From Streptomyces griseoluteus (lineage in GTDB: Bacteria > Actinomycetota > Actinomycetes > Streptomycetales > Streptomycetaceae), in NCBI GenBank assembly GCA_000717735.1, contig JOBE01000067.1, positions 1-30,350 of the forward strand: a stretch of DNA of 30,350 nt. The letters run 5' to 3'. The position numbers and the translations under genes were made by a program. Positions 8,309 to 16,244 of the stretch are shown here, in pieces. The notes under the pieces were generated by a model. It made no database searches. It saw only the letters and a program-made list of their open reading frames with translations, and had not been told where the DNA came from. The first letter of the stretch is position 1. Each line of letters begins with the position of its first letter.

Positions 8309-9949
8309 TCAGTGCTTGACCGCGGCGGCGACCCCGACACCGGTGAGGGACTTGACCTCGAGCTCCGCGTACTTGCCCGCGTCCGGCTCCTCCTTGGAGA
8401 GGAGCGAGCCGAGCCAGCCGAGGAGGAAGCCGAGCGGGATCGAGACGAGCCCGGGGTTCTCCAGCGGGAACCAGTGGAAGTCCACGCCCTTGAACATCGA
8501 GGCCGGCCCGCCGGAGACGACCGGCGAGAAGAGGACGAGGACGACGGAGGAGATCAGTCCGCCGTAGATCGACCAGAGCGCGCCCTGGGTGGTGAACCGC
8601 TTCCAGAAGAGCGAGTAGAGGATCGTCGGCAGGTTGGCCGATGCGGCGACCGCGAAGGCGAGGGCGACGAGACCGGCGACGTTGAGGTCGCGGGCGAGGG
8701 CGCCGAGCGCGATCGACACGATGCCGATGAGGACGGTGGACCAGCGGGCGGCCCGCATCTCCTCCTTCTCGGTGGCCTTCCCGCGCTTGATCACGTTCGC
8801 GTAGATGTCGTGCGCGAAGGACGAGGAGGAGGCCAGGGTCAGACCGGCGACGACGGCGAGGATGGTGGCGAAGGCGACGGCGGAGATGACGGCGAGGAGG
8901 ATCGCGCCGCCGGTGGAGCCCGCGCCGCCGCCGACCTCCAGGGCGGTGAGCGGGGCCGCCGTGTTGCCGGCCTTGTTGGACGCCTTGATGGTGTCGCCGC
9001 TGAGCAGGGCGGCGGCGCCGAAGCCGAGGACGATCGTCATCAGGTAGAAGGCGCCGATGATGCCGATGGCCCAGTTGACCGACTTACGGGCGGCCTTGGC
9101 GGTCGGCACCGTGTAGAAGCGGATCAGGATGTGGGGCAGGCCCGCGGTGCCGAGGACGAGGGCGATGCCGAGGGAGATGAAGTCGAGCTTCGAGACGGAG
9201 CTCAGGCCGTACTTGAGGCCGGGCTCCAGGAACGCGTCGCCCTTGCCGCTGTTCGTGGCGGCGGCGCCGAGCAGCTGCGAGAGGTTGAAGTCGAACTTCA
9301 GCAGGATGAGGAAGGTGATGAGGAGCGTGCCCGCGATGAGCAGGACCGCCTTCACCATCTGCACCCAGGTGGTGCCCTTCATGCCGCCGATCGTCACGTA
9401 GACGATCATCAGGACGCCGACGAGGGCGACGATCGCGACCTTGCCGCCGTCGCTGGTGATGCCGAGGAGCAGCGAGACGAGGACGCCGGCGCCCGCCATC
9501 TGGGCGAGCAGGTAGAAGATCGAGACGACGATCGTGGAGGTGCCGGCGGCGGTCCTGACGGGCCGCTGGCGCATCCGGTAGGCGAGGACGTCGCCCATGG
9601 TGAAGCGGCCGGAGTTGCGCAGCGGTTCGGCGACCAGGAGCAGGGCGACGAGCCAGGCGACCAGGAAGCCGATCGAGTAGAGGAAGCCGTCGTAGCCGTA
9701 GAGGGCGATGGCACCGCTGATGCCGAGGAAGGACGCGGCGGACATGTAGTCGCCGGAGATCGCGAGGCCGTTCTGGAAGCCGGTGAACTGGCCTCCGCCG
9801 GCGTAGAAGTCGGCGGCGCTGCGGGTCTGGCGGCCGGCCCAGACGGTGATGATCAGGGTCGCGATGACGAAGGCGCCGAAGAGGGCGATGATCAGCGGCC
9901 GGTGTTCGGCGGTGGCGCTGTCGGCGGCGAGCAGGACGGGGGTGCTCAT
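8309..9949 (-). CDS. actP: Solute:sodium symporter, ActP (cation/acetate) type
   Basis: A 546-residue polytopic membrane protein of the SSS family, with about 13 hydrophobic segments. The early segment TRSAADFYAGGGQFTGFQNGLAISGDYMSAASFLG is typical of ActP-like cation/acetate permeases, which take up short monocarboxylates such as acetate, propionate or pyruvate. Pairing with an upstream DUF485 gene (ATGA overlap) is the standard arrangement of this subgroup (YjcH-ActP in E. coli). ATG at 9949 is preceded by GGAGG seven bases upstream. A strong terminator follows. Substrate specificity cannot be read from sequence. Confidence 0.92.
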   Translation of the reverse strand: MSTPVLLAADSATAEHRPLIIALFGAFVIATLIITVWAGRQTRSAADFYAGGGQFTGFQNGLAISGDYMSAASFLGISGAIALYGYDGFLYSIGFLVAWLVALLLVAEPLRNSGRFTMGDVLAYRMRQRPVRTAAGTSTIVVSIFYLLAQMAGAGVLVSLLLGITSDGGKVAIVALVGVLMIVYVTIGGMKGTTWVQMVKAVLLIAGTLLITFLILLKFDFNLSQLLGAAATNSGKGDAFLEPGLKYGLSSVSKLDFISLGIALVLGTAGLPHILIRFYTVPTAKAARKSVNWAIGIIGAFYLMTIVLGFGAAALLSGDTIKASNKAGNTAAPLTALEVGGGAGSTGGAILLAVISAVAFATILAVVAGLTLASSSSFAHDIYANVIKRGKATEKEEMRAARWSTVLIGIVSIALGALARDLNVAGLVALAFAVAASANLPTILYSLFWKRFTTQGALWSIYGGLISSVVLVLFSPVVSGGPASMFKGVDFHWFPLENPGLVSIPLGFLLGWLGSLLSKEEPDAGKYAELEVKSLTGVGVAAAVKH

Positions 9950-10320
9950 GCGTCGCCCTCCATGCGGGTCTTGATGGCCTCGGCCTTGGGGTCGAGCCGG
10001 TTCGCCGCGTGCCGTGAGTAGAGCCAGGCGATGAGGAAGGTGGTGAGGAACTGGCCGAGGCCCAGGACGAGCGCCACGTTGATGTTGCCGAACACCTTGG
10101 TCCCCATGAAGCCGCCCGCGTAGTTGGAGAGCAGCACGTACAGCAGGTACCAGGCGATGAAGGCCAGGGTGAGGGGGAAGGCGAAGGAGCGGTACGTACG
10201 GCGCAGTTCGCCGAACTCCGCGCCCTCCTGCACCTCGACGAACTGTTCCGTCGTGGGCGTTACGGGAGCGGATGCGGCATCCGTCCCGTTTCTGGGCGGC
10301 GGCGGTGCTTCGGTAGCCAC
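9946..10320 (-). CDS. DUF485 membrane protein, partner of the symporter
   Basis: A 124-residue protein with a Pro/Thr-rich N-terminus and two transmembrane helices (about 55-75 and 88-108), with the FGELRRTYRSFAFPLTLAF block of DUF485 before the first helix. DUF485 proteins are small companions of ActP-type permeases. The frame is open to 10467, but GAGGAG six bases before the GTG at 10320 is clearly the ribosome binding site and the extra N-terminus has no family resemblance. It overlaps the symporter start by 4 nt. Confidence 0.9.
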   Translation of the reverse strand: MATEAPPPPRNGTDAASAPVTPTTEQFVEVQEGAEFGELRRTYRSFAFPLTLAFIAWYLLYVLLSNYAGGFMGTKVFGNINVALVLGLGQFLTTFLIAWLYSRHAANRLDPKAEAIKTRMEGDA

Positions 10321-10389
10321 GGAATCTCCTCGTGACGCGGGGGCGGACGGCATGGTCAAGGGGGCCTCACCAGGGGTGCGGGAACCGGC

Positions 10390-10403
10390 GCTCCGATCGG
10401 AGC
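10390..10403. promoter_or_regulatory. Perfect 14-bp palindrome upstream of DUF485-symporter operon
   Basis: GCTCCGATCGGAGC is fully self-complementary and lies 70 nt upstream of the DUF485 start, in the 273-bp region shared with the protease gene. Possible operator; regulator unknown. Confidence 0.4.
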
Positions 10404-10471
10404 TCCTCCCCTGCACAACGGCACGGAGCGCGAAGCGAAGCGGTTCACGCGAGGAATTTATTCGCACAGAT

Positions 10472-10481
10472 CTTCATGAAG
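10472..10481. promoter_or_regulatory. CTTCATGAAG palindrome in divergent promoter region
   Basis: A perfect 10-bp AT-containing palindrome in the divergent region (10321-10593) between the DUF485 operon and the protease. The flanking stretch is AT-rich for this genome. No promoter hexamers can be assigned with confidence. Confidence 0.3.
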
Positions 10482-10593
10482 TCTTCTCAACTCATTGAAG
10501 CGCCGGGAAGATCAGCGATAGCTTCACTCGTCATGCACCTGCCCGCGCGCAAACCCGCGCGCTGGCAGTACATACGGATGATGTGGAGAACCC

Positions 10594-12132
10594 ATGGCTC
10601 ATCTGGGATCGAGGCGCGGCCGAGCTCTCGCTCTGCCGGTTGGTCTCGCGCTCACGGCTTCGCTCGGCTTCCTTCCCTCCGGCGCCGCCTCCGCCGCGGA
10701 TCTGAGCGACGCACCGGCTACGGCAGCGGTGGCGACGAACGGGCCGAAGCTGACGTACGTCGTCAACGTCGAGGGGGGCCGCTGGACGGCCGCCTCGGTG
10801 AAGAAGGCGATCGCCGCCGCCGGCGGCGAGGTGGTCGTCTCGTACGACCAGATAGGCGTGATAGTCGTCCACTCGCAGAACCCCGAGTTCGCGAAGACGA
10901 TCCGTCAGGCGCGTGGTGTGGTGTCGGCCGGTTCGACCCGCACCGCCCCGCTGTCCGCCCAGGCGGACGACGCCGTCGACGAGGGCGCCCAGACGCTGTC
11001 CGCGGCCGAGGCCAAGGCCGCCGCGGCGAGCGCCACGGACGCGCAGGACCCGCTGGAGCCCCTGCAGTGGGACCTCCCCGCCATCAAGGCGGACAAGGCC
11101 CACGCGAAGACGCTCGGCAGCAAGCGCGTCACCGTCGCCGTCATCGACACGGGTGTCGACGACACCCACCCGGACCTGGCGCCGAACTTCGACGTCGCCG
11201 CGTCCGCCAACTGCGTGTCGGGCAAGCCGGACACCACCCCCGGCTCGTGGCGTCCGAACCCGGGCGAGAGCGACCACGGCACCCACGTCGCCGGCACCAT
11301 AGCCGCCGCCAAGAACGGCGTCGGCATCACCGGTGTCGCCCCGGGCGTCAAGGTCTCCGGCATCAAGGTGTCCACCCCGGACGGCTTCTTCTACACCGAG
11401 GCCGTGGTCTGCGGCTTCATGTGGGCGGCCGAGCAGGGTGTGGAGATCACGAACAACAGCTACTACACCGACCCGTGGATGTTCGCCTGCAAGACCGATG
11501 AGGACCAGAAGGCCCTCATCGAGGCGGTCACCCGTGCGACCCGCTACGCGGAGCGCAAGGGCACCGTCAACGTCGCGGCGGCCGGCAACTCGAAGTTCGA
11601 CCTCGCGGCCGACTCGATCGTCGACAAGAGCAGCCCGAACGACACCGTCCCGGCCGAGCGGGTCATCGACCCGAAGGTGTGCTTCGACTACCCGGCCATG
11701 CTGCCGGGCGTCGTCACCGTCTCCGCGACCGGTGCCAAGGACCTGAAGGCGTCGTACTCCAACTACGGTCTCGGCATCATCGACGTGGCCGCCCCCGGCG
11801 GCGACCGCACCGAGTACCAGACCCCGGGCGCCCCGGCGGTCAACGGTCGCATCCTGTCGACCACGGTCAACGGCGGTTACAACTACAAGGCCGGTACGTC
11901 GATGGCCGCGCCGCACGCGGCGGGTGTCCTCGCGCTCATCAAGTCGACGCACCCCTACGCGAGCCCGGCGGCGCTGAAGGCGCTGCTGTACGCGCAGGCC
12001 GACGACCGCGCCTGCACCAACCCGTACGACATCGAGGGCGACGGCACGATCGACGCCGTCTGCGAGGGTGGCAAGAACAAGAACGGCTTCTACGGAGCCG
12101 GTCTGATCGACGCCCTGGACGCCGTGAAGTAA
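10594..12132 (+). CDS. Secreted subtilisin-like serine protease (S8 family)
   Basis: A 512-residue preproprotease. Residues 1-34 form a signal peptide (RR-containing n-region, hydrophobic core, AASA cleavage region). Residues about 50-115 resemble an inhibitor-I9-like propeptide (LTYVVNVEGG...GVIVVHS). The catalytic domain carries Asp185 (VIDTGVDDTHPD), His228 (DHGTHVAGT), oxyanion Asn332 (AAAGN) and Ser436 (GTSMAAPHAAG), so the triad is intact. Several cysteines in the mature part (207, 273, 299, 363 and later ones) suggest disulphides. It probably acts outside the cell in protein degradation; the substrate is unknown. ATG at 10594 follows GTGGAG. Monocistronic, with a terminator directly after. 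Confidence 0.95.
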   Translation: MAHLGSRRGRALALPVGLALTASLGFLPSGAASAADLSDAPATAAVATNGPKLTYVVNVEGGRWTAASVKKAIAAAGGEVVVSYDQIGVIVVHSQNPEFAKTIRQARGVVSAGSTRTAPLSAQADDAVDEGAQTLSAAEAKAAAASATDAQDPLEPLQWDLPAIKADKAHAKTLGSKRVTVAVIDTGVDDTHPDLAPNFDVAASANCVSGKPDTTPGSWRPNPGESDHGTHVAGTIAAAKNGVGITGVAPGVKVSGIKVSTPDGFFYTEAVVCGFMWAAEQGVEITNNSYYTDPWMFACKTDEDQKALIEAVTRATRYAERKGTVNVAAAGNSKFDLAADSIVDKSSPNDTVPAERVIDPKVCFDYPAMLPGVVTVSATGAKDLKASYSNYGLGIIDVAAPGGDRTEYQTPGAPAVNGRILSTTVNGGYNYKAGTSMAAPHAAGVLALIKSTHPYASPAALKALLYAQADDRACTNPYDIEGDGTIDAVCEGGKNKNGFYGAGLIDALDAVK

Positions 12133-12150
12133 GCGGTTCGGCGTGACCCG

Positions 12151-12186
12151 AAGGCCCTGGTGGGGCGTGTGCCACACCAGGGCCTT
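12151..12186 (+). terminator. Terminator after subtilase
   Basis: Arms AAGGCCCTGGTG (12151-12162) and CACCAGGGCCTT (12175-12186) form a perfect 12-bp stem followed by a short T run. It lies 18 nt after the protease stop and only 30 nt before the CoA-transferase ATG. Confidence 0.9.
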
Positions 12187-12191
12187 TCACA

Positions 12192-12206
12192 TGGCACTCA
12201 GTGCCA
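12192..12206. promoter_or_regulatory. 15-bp palindrome just upstream of CoA-transferase
   Basis: TGGCACT-C-AGTGCCA is a perfect 7-1-7 inverted repeat between the terminator and the ATG at 12217. Its position near the transcription start suggests an operator. Confidence 0.45.
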
Positions 12207-12216
12207 CACTGCACTC

Positions 12217-13530
12217 ATGGACAACGGCATGGGCAACACGGTTCGTACAGGTACGGCGTTGTTGTGGTCGGCTCTCGGCGGCGATCCCGCCCTGGTGGAC
12301 CGCGTGGAGTACGGCGGGACCTCCGGGCTGCTGCCCGCGCGACTGCCCGTGATGGACCTGGCGCGGGCGACCGTCGCGGTCGCCGGGCTCGCCGCCGTCG
12401 AGCGGGCCGGGCTGCCGGGGCCGGTGCGGGTGGACGACGGGGCCGTGGCCACCGCCTTCGTGAGCGAGCGTCACCTGCGGGTCGACGGGCGGGCGCCGGT
12501 GAACTTCGCGCCGCTGTCGCGGTTCTGGCGGGCGGCCGACGGCTGGATCCGTACCCACGCCAACTACCCCCACCACCGGGCGGCGTTGCTCGCCGCGCTC
12601 GACGTCTCCTCCGGGTCGGTGGAGGCCGTCGCGGCGGCGATCGGCGCGCGGCGGGCCGTGGACGTCGAGACGGCGGTGTACGCGGCCGGAGGGCTCGCCG
12701 TGGCCCTGCGCACGCCCGCCGAGTGGGCGGCGCACGAACAGGGCCGTGCGGTGGCGGCCCGGCCGCTGCTCACCCGTGAGCGGCTCGACGAGGCCCCGCC
12801 CCGGCGCCGTACGGGCCCCCTGCGGGTCCTCGACCTGACCCGGGTGATCGCGGGGCCTGTCGCGACCCGGACGCTCGCGCTGCTCGGCGCGGACGTGCTG
12901 CGGATCGACCCGCCGGGCAACCCCGAACTGCCGGACCAGCACGCGGACACGGACGTCGGCAAGCGGACCGCCGCCCTCGACCTGGACCGGCCCTCCGACC
13001 GGCGTACCTTCGACGAACTCCTCGACGCCGCCGACGTGCTGGTCACCGGCTACCGAGCGGGCTCGCTCGACCGGTTCGGCCTCCACCGCCCCGGACTCGT
13101 CACCGCGCGGCTCTCCGCGTGGGGCGACCACGGCCCCTGGCGCGAGCGGCGCGGCTTCGACAGCCTGGTGCAGGTGGCCACCGGCATCGCGGTGACCGAG
13201 GGCTCGGCCGAGGAGCCCGGGGCGCTGCCCGCGCAGGCCCTGGACCACGGCACGGGCTATCTGCTCGCGGCGGCGGTGCTGCGTTCGCTGACCGAGCAGG
13301 ACCGGGAGGGCGGCACGCGGCTCGTCCGGCTGGCCCTGGCGCAGACGGGCCACTGGCTGACGCACACGCTGCCCCGGTACGAGCCCGAGCGGTACCTCAC
13401 CGAGTCGGAGGGCCCGCTCGGGCGGCTGCGGCACGCGCTGTCGCCCGTCGCGTACGAGGGCGGCCCGACGGGCTGGTCGCGTCCGCCGGGCGTGCCGGGT
13501 GGCGACGACGCCGCCTGGGTCACGGCGTGA
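12217..13530 (+). CDS. Family III CoA-transferase (CaiB/BaiF-like) with unusual domain order
   Basis: A 437-residue protein. Residues about 202-385 match the start of a family III CoA-transferase (PLRVLDLTRVIAGPVATRTLALLGADVLRIDPP), with candidate catalytic Asp315 in RGFDSLVQ. These enzymes swap CoA between acyl acids through an aspartyl anhydride. In ordinary members this segment is at the N-terminus. Here a 200-residue region precedes it, containing FAPLSRFWRAADGWIRTHAN, which resembles the small C-terminal domain of the family. The order therefore looks swapped or like a fusion to a fragmentary second copy. The frame opens at 12160, but upstream codons lie in the terminator, so I use the ATG at 12217. 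Its stop overlaps the convergent dehydrogenase gene by 11 nt. Substrate unknown. Confidence 0.85.
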   Translation: MDNGMGNTVRTGTALLWSALGGDPALVDRVEYGGTSGLLPARLPVMDLARATVAVAGLAAVERAGLPGPVRVDDGAVATAFVSERHLRVDGRAPVNFAPLSRFWRAADGWIRTHANYPHHRAALLAALDVSSGSVEAVAAAIGARRAVDVETAVYAAGGLAVALRTPAEWAAHEQGRAVAARPLLTRERLDEAPPRRRTGPLRVLDLTRVIAGPVATRTLALLGADVLRIDPPGNPELPDQHADTDVGKRTAALDLDRPSDRRTFDELLDAADVLVTGYRAGSLDRFGLHRPGLVTARLSAWGDHGPWRERRGFDSLVQVATGIAVTEGSAEEPGALPAQALDHGTGYLLAAAVLRSLTEQDREGGTRLVRLALAQTGHWLTHTLPRYEPERYLTESEGPLGRLRHALSPVAYEGGPTGWSRPPGVPGGDDAAWVTA

Positions 13531-14563
13531 CGAGGACCTTCAGGGCGGTGCGCTCGTCCATGGCCTTGTAGCCGCCGGGGACGCCGTCGAGGCCGACGGT
13601 CAGGTCGAAGACCGGGGACGGGTCGATGGTGCCGTCGAGGACGTCCGGGAGCAGTTCCGGGATGTACGCGCGCACGGGGGCGACGCCGCCGCGCAGGGCG
13701 ATGTTCCGGTCGAACATGACGGACAGGTCGAGTCCGGTGCCGCTGCCGTGCGGGACGCCGACGTAGCCGATGGAGCCGCCGTCGCGGGCGATGGCGACGG
13801 CGGTCCGCATGGACTGCTCGGTGCCGACGGCCTCGATGACGCCGTGGGCGCCCTGGCCGCCGGTGAGCTCGCGGACGGCGGCCTCCGCGGCCTCGCCGCG
13901 TTCGGCGACGACGTCGGTGGCGCCGAAGAGGCGGGCGATGTCGGTACGGACGGTGTGCCGTCCGAGCGCGATGATCCGCTCGGCGCCGAGGCGCTTGGCC
14001 GCGAGGACGCCGCAGAGGCCGACGGCGCCGTCGCCGACGACCGCGACGGTCGAGCCGGGCTTCACGCCCGCGCCGAGGGCGGCGTGGTGGCCGGTGCCCA
14101 TGACGTCGGAGAGGGCGAGCAGCGCGGTCAGGAGCCGGTCGTCGGAGGCGGCGTCGGCGGGGAGCTTGACGAGGGTGCCGTCGGCGAAGGGGACGCGGAC
14201 GGCCTCGCCCTGGCCGCCGTCGGAGCCGACCGAGCCCCAGAAGCCGCCGCGCGGGCAGGAGGTCTGGAGTCCTTCGGCGCAGTAGTCGCAGGTGCCGTCG
14301 GACCAGACGAAGGGGGCGACGACGAGGTCGCCGGCCGCGAAGCCGGAGACGTCGGCGCCCGCCGCCTCGACGATCCCCAGGAACTCGTGGCCGATGCGCT
14401 GGCCGGGCTGCCGGGCCGACTCGCCCCGGTAGGCCCACAGGTCGCTGCCGCAGACGCAGGCGCGCAGGACGCGGACGACGACGTCCGTGGGGTCCTGCAC
14501 CACCGCGTCGGGCACGTCCTCCACGCGCATGTCGAACGGGGCATGGATGGTGGTGGCGCGCAT
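13520..14563 (-). CDS. Zinc-dependent alcohol dehydrogenase (MDR family)
   Basis: A 347-residue medium-chain dehydrogenase. Catalytic-zinc ligands are C38 (CVCGSD) and H59-E60 (GHEFLG). A structural-zinc lobe has only three clear cysteines, C92-x2-C95-x7-C103. The Rossmann motif is GDGAVG at 177-182, expected to bind NAD(P). The set resembles threonine/formaldehyde-dehydrogenase-like members; the substrate is probably an alcohol or aldehyde. It starts 18 nt after the lysoplasmalogenase stop on the same strand, with an AAGGA site, so it is likely the third gene of that operon. There it could oxidise or reduce the fatty aldehydes released from ether lipids (inference). Its 3' end overlaps the convergent CoA-transferase. 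Confidence 0.88.
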   Translation of the reverse strand: MRATTIHAPFDMRVEDVPDAVVQDPTDVVVRVLRACVCGSDLWAYRGESARQPGQRIGHEFLGIVEAAGADVSGFAAGDLVVAPFVWSDGTCDYCAEGLQTSCPRGGFWGSVGSDGGQGEAVRVPFADGTLVKLPADAASDDRLLTALLALSDVMGTGHHAALGAGVKPGSTVAVVGDGAVGLCGVLAAKRLGAERIIALGRHTVRTDIARLFGATDVVAERGEAAEAAVRELTGGQGAHGVIEAVGTEQSMRTAVAIARDGGSIGYVGVPHGSGTGLDLSVMFDRNIALRGGVAPVRAYIPELLPDVLDGTIDPSPVFDLTVGLDGVPGGYKAMDERTALKVLVTP

Positions 14564-14581
14564 GGCGGACGGTCCTTGCTG

Positions 14582-15238
14582 TCAGACGGTTGTACGACGT
14601 TCACCGTACATCGCGCGGAGCACTCCCGCCGTCAGCAGGTACTGCGCCGCGATGTAGGTCAGCATGACCCAGAAGTCGGGCGCCGGCAGCTGGGGCCATG
14701 CGGCGACCCCGGTGGCGATGAGGGTGTCGGACAGCAGGAAGAGGGCGCCGCCGAGGCCGGCCAGGAGACCCAGGGAGCTGGCGCGGTAGGCCATGGCGGT
14801 GAGCAGCAGCGAGTACCCGGCGACCGGGATCCGCAGGTCGGCGGGGAGGTCGGGCCAGAGGAGCGCGACGGTGCCGACGAGGGCGGCGGTGTACGCGATC
14901 CCCAGGGGGACGGACGTACGGCGCCGTCCGAAGAGGACCAGGTAGCAGACGTGTCCCGCGGCGAAGGAGCCCATGCCGACGAGGAAGGCCCAGTCGGCGT
15001 CGGAGAGCAGGAAGACGTCACCGCCCCAGCCGAAGAGGAGCGCGGCGACGAGCAGCTTCGGGGCGCCTCTGGTGACGGCGTGGGCGGCGAGCAGCGGCAT
15101 CAGGAGCGGCTTGGCGAGCTGGTGGCCGAGTTCGGCACCCGCGAGCAGGGAGACCAGGTCGACGGCGGCCGCGAGCCCGAAGGCGGCGAGCAGCGCGCGC
15201 GAGCGGCCAGGGGAGAGGTCTGGGGAGGAAGTCTTCAC
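14582..15238 (-). CDS. YhhN-type lysoplasmalogenase (TMEM86-like) membrane protein
   Basis: A 218-residue, about eight-helix membrane protein. The blocks AKPLLMPLLA, GWGGDVFLLSD near residues 67-78, FLVGMGSFAAGHVCYLVLF and ALFLLSDTLIA are the conserved acidic and glycine motifs of the YhhN family. Characterised relatives (human TMEM86B, a Legionella enzyme) hydrolyse the vinyl-ether bond of lysoplasmalogen, giving a fatty aldehyde and a glycerophospho-head group. The start is the GTG at 15238, which overlaps the upstream hydroxylase stop (GTGA), so the two are translationally coupled. The family is solid; the enzymatic call rests on family knowledge. Confidence 0.87.
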   Translation of the reverse strand: MKTSSPDLSPGRSRALLAAFGLAAAVDLVSLLAGAELGHQLAKPLLMPLLAAHAVTRGAPKLLVAALLFGWGGDVFLLSDADWAFLVGMGSFAAGHVCYLVLFGRRRTSVPLGIAYTAALVGTVALLWPDLPADLRIPVAGYSLLLTAMAYRASSLGLLAGLGGALFLLSDTLIATGVAAWPQLPAPDFWVMLTYIAAQYLLTAGVLRAMYGERRTTV

Positions 15239-16152
15239 GCGGCGGTTCCCGGGGCGGGCTCGGCGGCGGGCGCGTGGGCGGGCTCGGCGGCCGGCTCCGG
15301 CGCGGCGCTCTTCGCCGCGGCGGGTGCCGGCTGCCAGCCGGGTCCGCGGAAGACCCGTCCGGCCCGCTCGCGCCAGTCGTTCGCGGCCCGGAGGTCGCGG
15401 GCGATGGCGGCGTACTCGTGGGTGGCGACCCGGAGCGGGTTGTACGTCTCGATGTTCTTGGTGAGCCCGTAGACGGGCCGGTCGGTCTCGCCGACCCAGG
15501 AGCCGAACATCCGGTCCCAGACGATGAGGATCCCGCCGAAGTTCCGGTCCAGGTAGCCGCCCTGGGAGGCGTGGTGGACGCGGTGGTGGGAGGGGGTGTT
15601 GAGGACGTACTCGAAGGGCCGGGGCAGCTTGCCGACGCGCTCGGTGTGGATCCAGAACTGGTAGACGAGGTTGACGGAGTAGCAGAAGGCGACGGCCGCC
15701 GGGTGCACGCCGAGGGCGATCATCGGCAGGTAGAAGGGCCAGGAGGTCACGCTGGTCCACGGCTGCCGCAGGGCGGTGGTGAGGTTGAACTTGCGGCTGC
15801 TGTGGTGGACGACGTGGCAGGCCCAGAGGACGCGGATGACGTGGTGTCCGCGGTGCTGCCAGTAGTAGAGGAAGTCCTGCGCGAGCAGCATGAGCGGGAT
15901 CGTCCACCAGAGGACGGGGACGCGGAGCGGGGTCAGCTCGTAGACGGCGGTGTAGATGGCGACCACGGGGATCTTCCACAGCGCGTCGAAGGCCAGGCTT
16001 CCGAGGCCCATGCCGATGCTGGTGGCGGCGTCCTTGGTCTCGTACCCGGCGGCGTCCTCGTCGGGGTGGATCCGGTGGCTGACCATCTCCAGGACGGTGA
16101 GCAGGACGAACGCCGGTATGGACCAGAGCACGACATCGGGCAGGTTCGGCAT
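15235..16152 (-). CDS. Fatty acid hydroxylase/sterol desaturase superfamily protein, alkylglycerol monooxygenase-like
   Basis: A 305-residue integral membrane di-iron protein with about four to five helices. The histidine clusters are complete: H100-x2-H103-H104 (WQHRGHH), H113-x2-H116-H117 (HVVHHSS) and H189-H190-x2-H193-H194 (SHHRVHH), plus H169 in YQFWIHTE. The blocks HHSS..NLTTALRQ, YQFWIHTE, LNTPSHHRVHH and VYGLTKNI are, from memory, those of the clade containing mammalian alkylglycerol monooxygenase (AGMO/TMEM195), which cleaves O-alkyl ether lipids to aldehydes. The C-terminal 35 residues are Ala/Pro/Glu-rich and probably disordered. The ATG at 16152 has no clear Shine-Dalgarno; the open frame runs to 16269 but into a tandem-repeat region. 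First gene of a likely three-gene operon with YhhN and a zinc dehydrogenase. Confidence 0.85.
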   Translation of the reverse strand: MPNLPDVVLWSIPAFVLLTVLEMVSHRIHPDEDAAGYETKDAATSIGMGLGSLAFDALWKIPVVAIYTAVYELTPLRVPVLWWTIPLMLLAQDFLYYWQHRGHHVIRVLWACHVVHHSSRKFNLTTALRQPWTSVTSWPFYLPMIALGVHPAAVAFCYSVNLVYQFWIHTERVGKLPRPFEYVLNTPSHHRVHHASQGGYLDRNFGGILIVWDRMFGSWVGETDRPVYGLTKNIETYNPLRVATHEYAAIARDLRAANDWRERAGRVFRGPGWQPAPAAAKSAAPEPAAEPAHAPAAEPAPGTAA

Positions 16153-16193
16153 GTCGTCGACGGTAGGGGTGGGGGGCGGGGCGGGGCTAGACG

Positions 16194-16206
16194 TTGTTAC
16201 CAACAA
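16194..16206. promoter_or_regulatory. TTGTT-N3-AACAA inverted repeat upstream of hydroxylase operon
   Basis: A 5-3-5 inverted repeat in an AT-rich patch 42 nt upstream of the hydroxylase ATG on the minus strand. It could be an operator near the transcription start; a weak CATACT hexamer (minus strand) lies just upstream. Confidence 0.35.
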
Positions 16207-16244
16207 GTATGCGAGACGGCTTGTCAGCAAGCTTTGGCACCTTC

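Noticed and set aside
8219..10021. 600-residue plus-strand frame opposite the symporter
   Set aside because: Very Glu/Asp/Gly-rich antisense frame; the opposite strand encodes a clear ActP-type permease.
10531..12177. 548-residue minus-strand frame opposite the subtilase
   Set aside because: Antisense shadow; the plus strand has an intact catalytic triad.
12192..12206. CIRCE/HrcA-type heat-shock operator
   Set aside because: Contains GCACTC but the arms are separated by 1 nt instead of 9 and there is no chaperone gene.
13499..15472. 657-residue plus-strand frame opposite the dehydrogenase and lysoplasmalogenase
   Set aside because: Spans two real genes and their junction in antisense; shadow.
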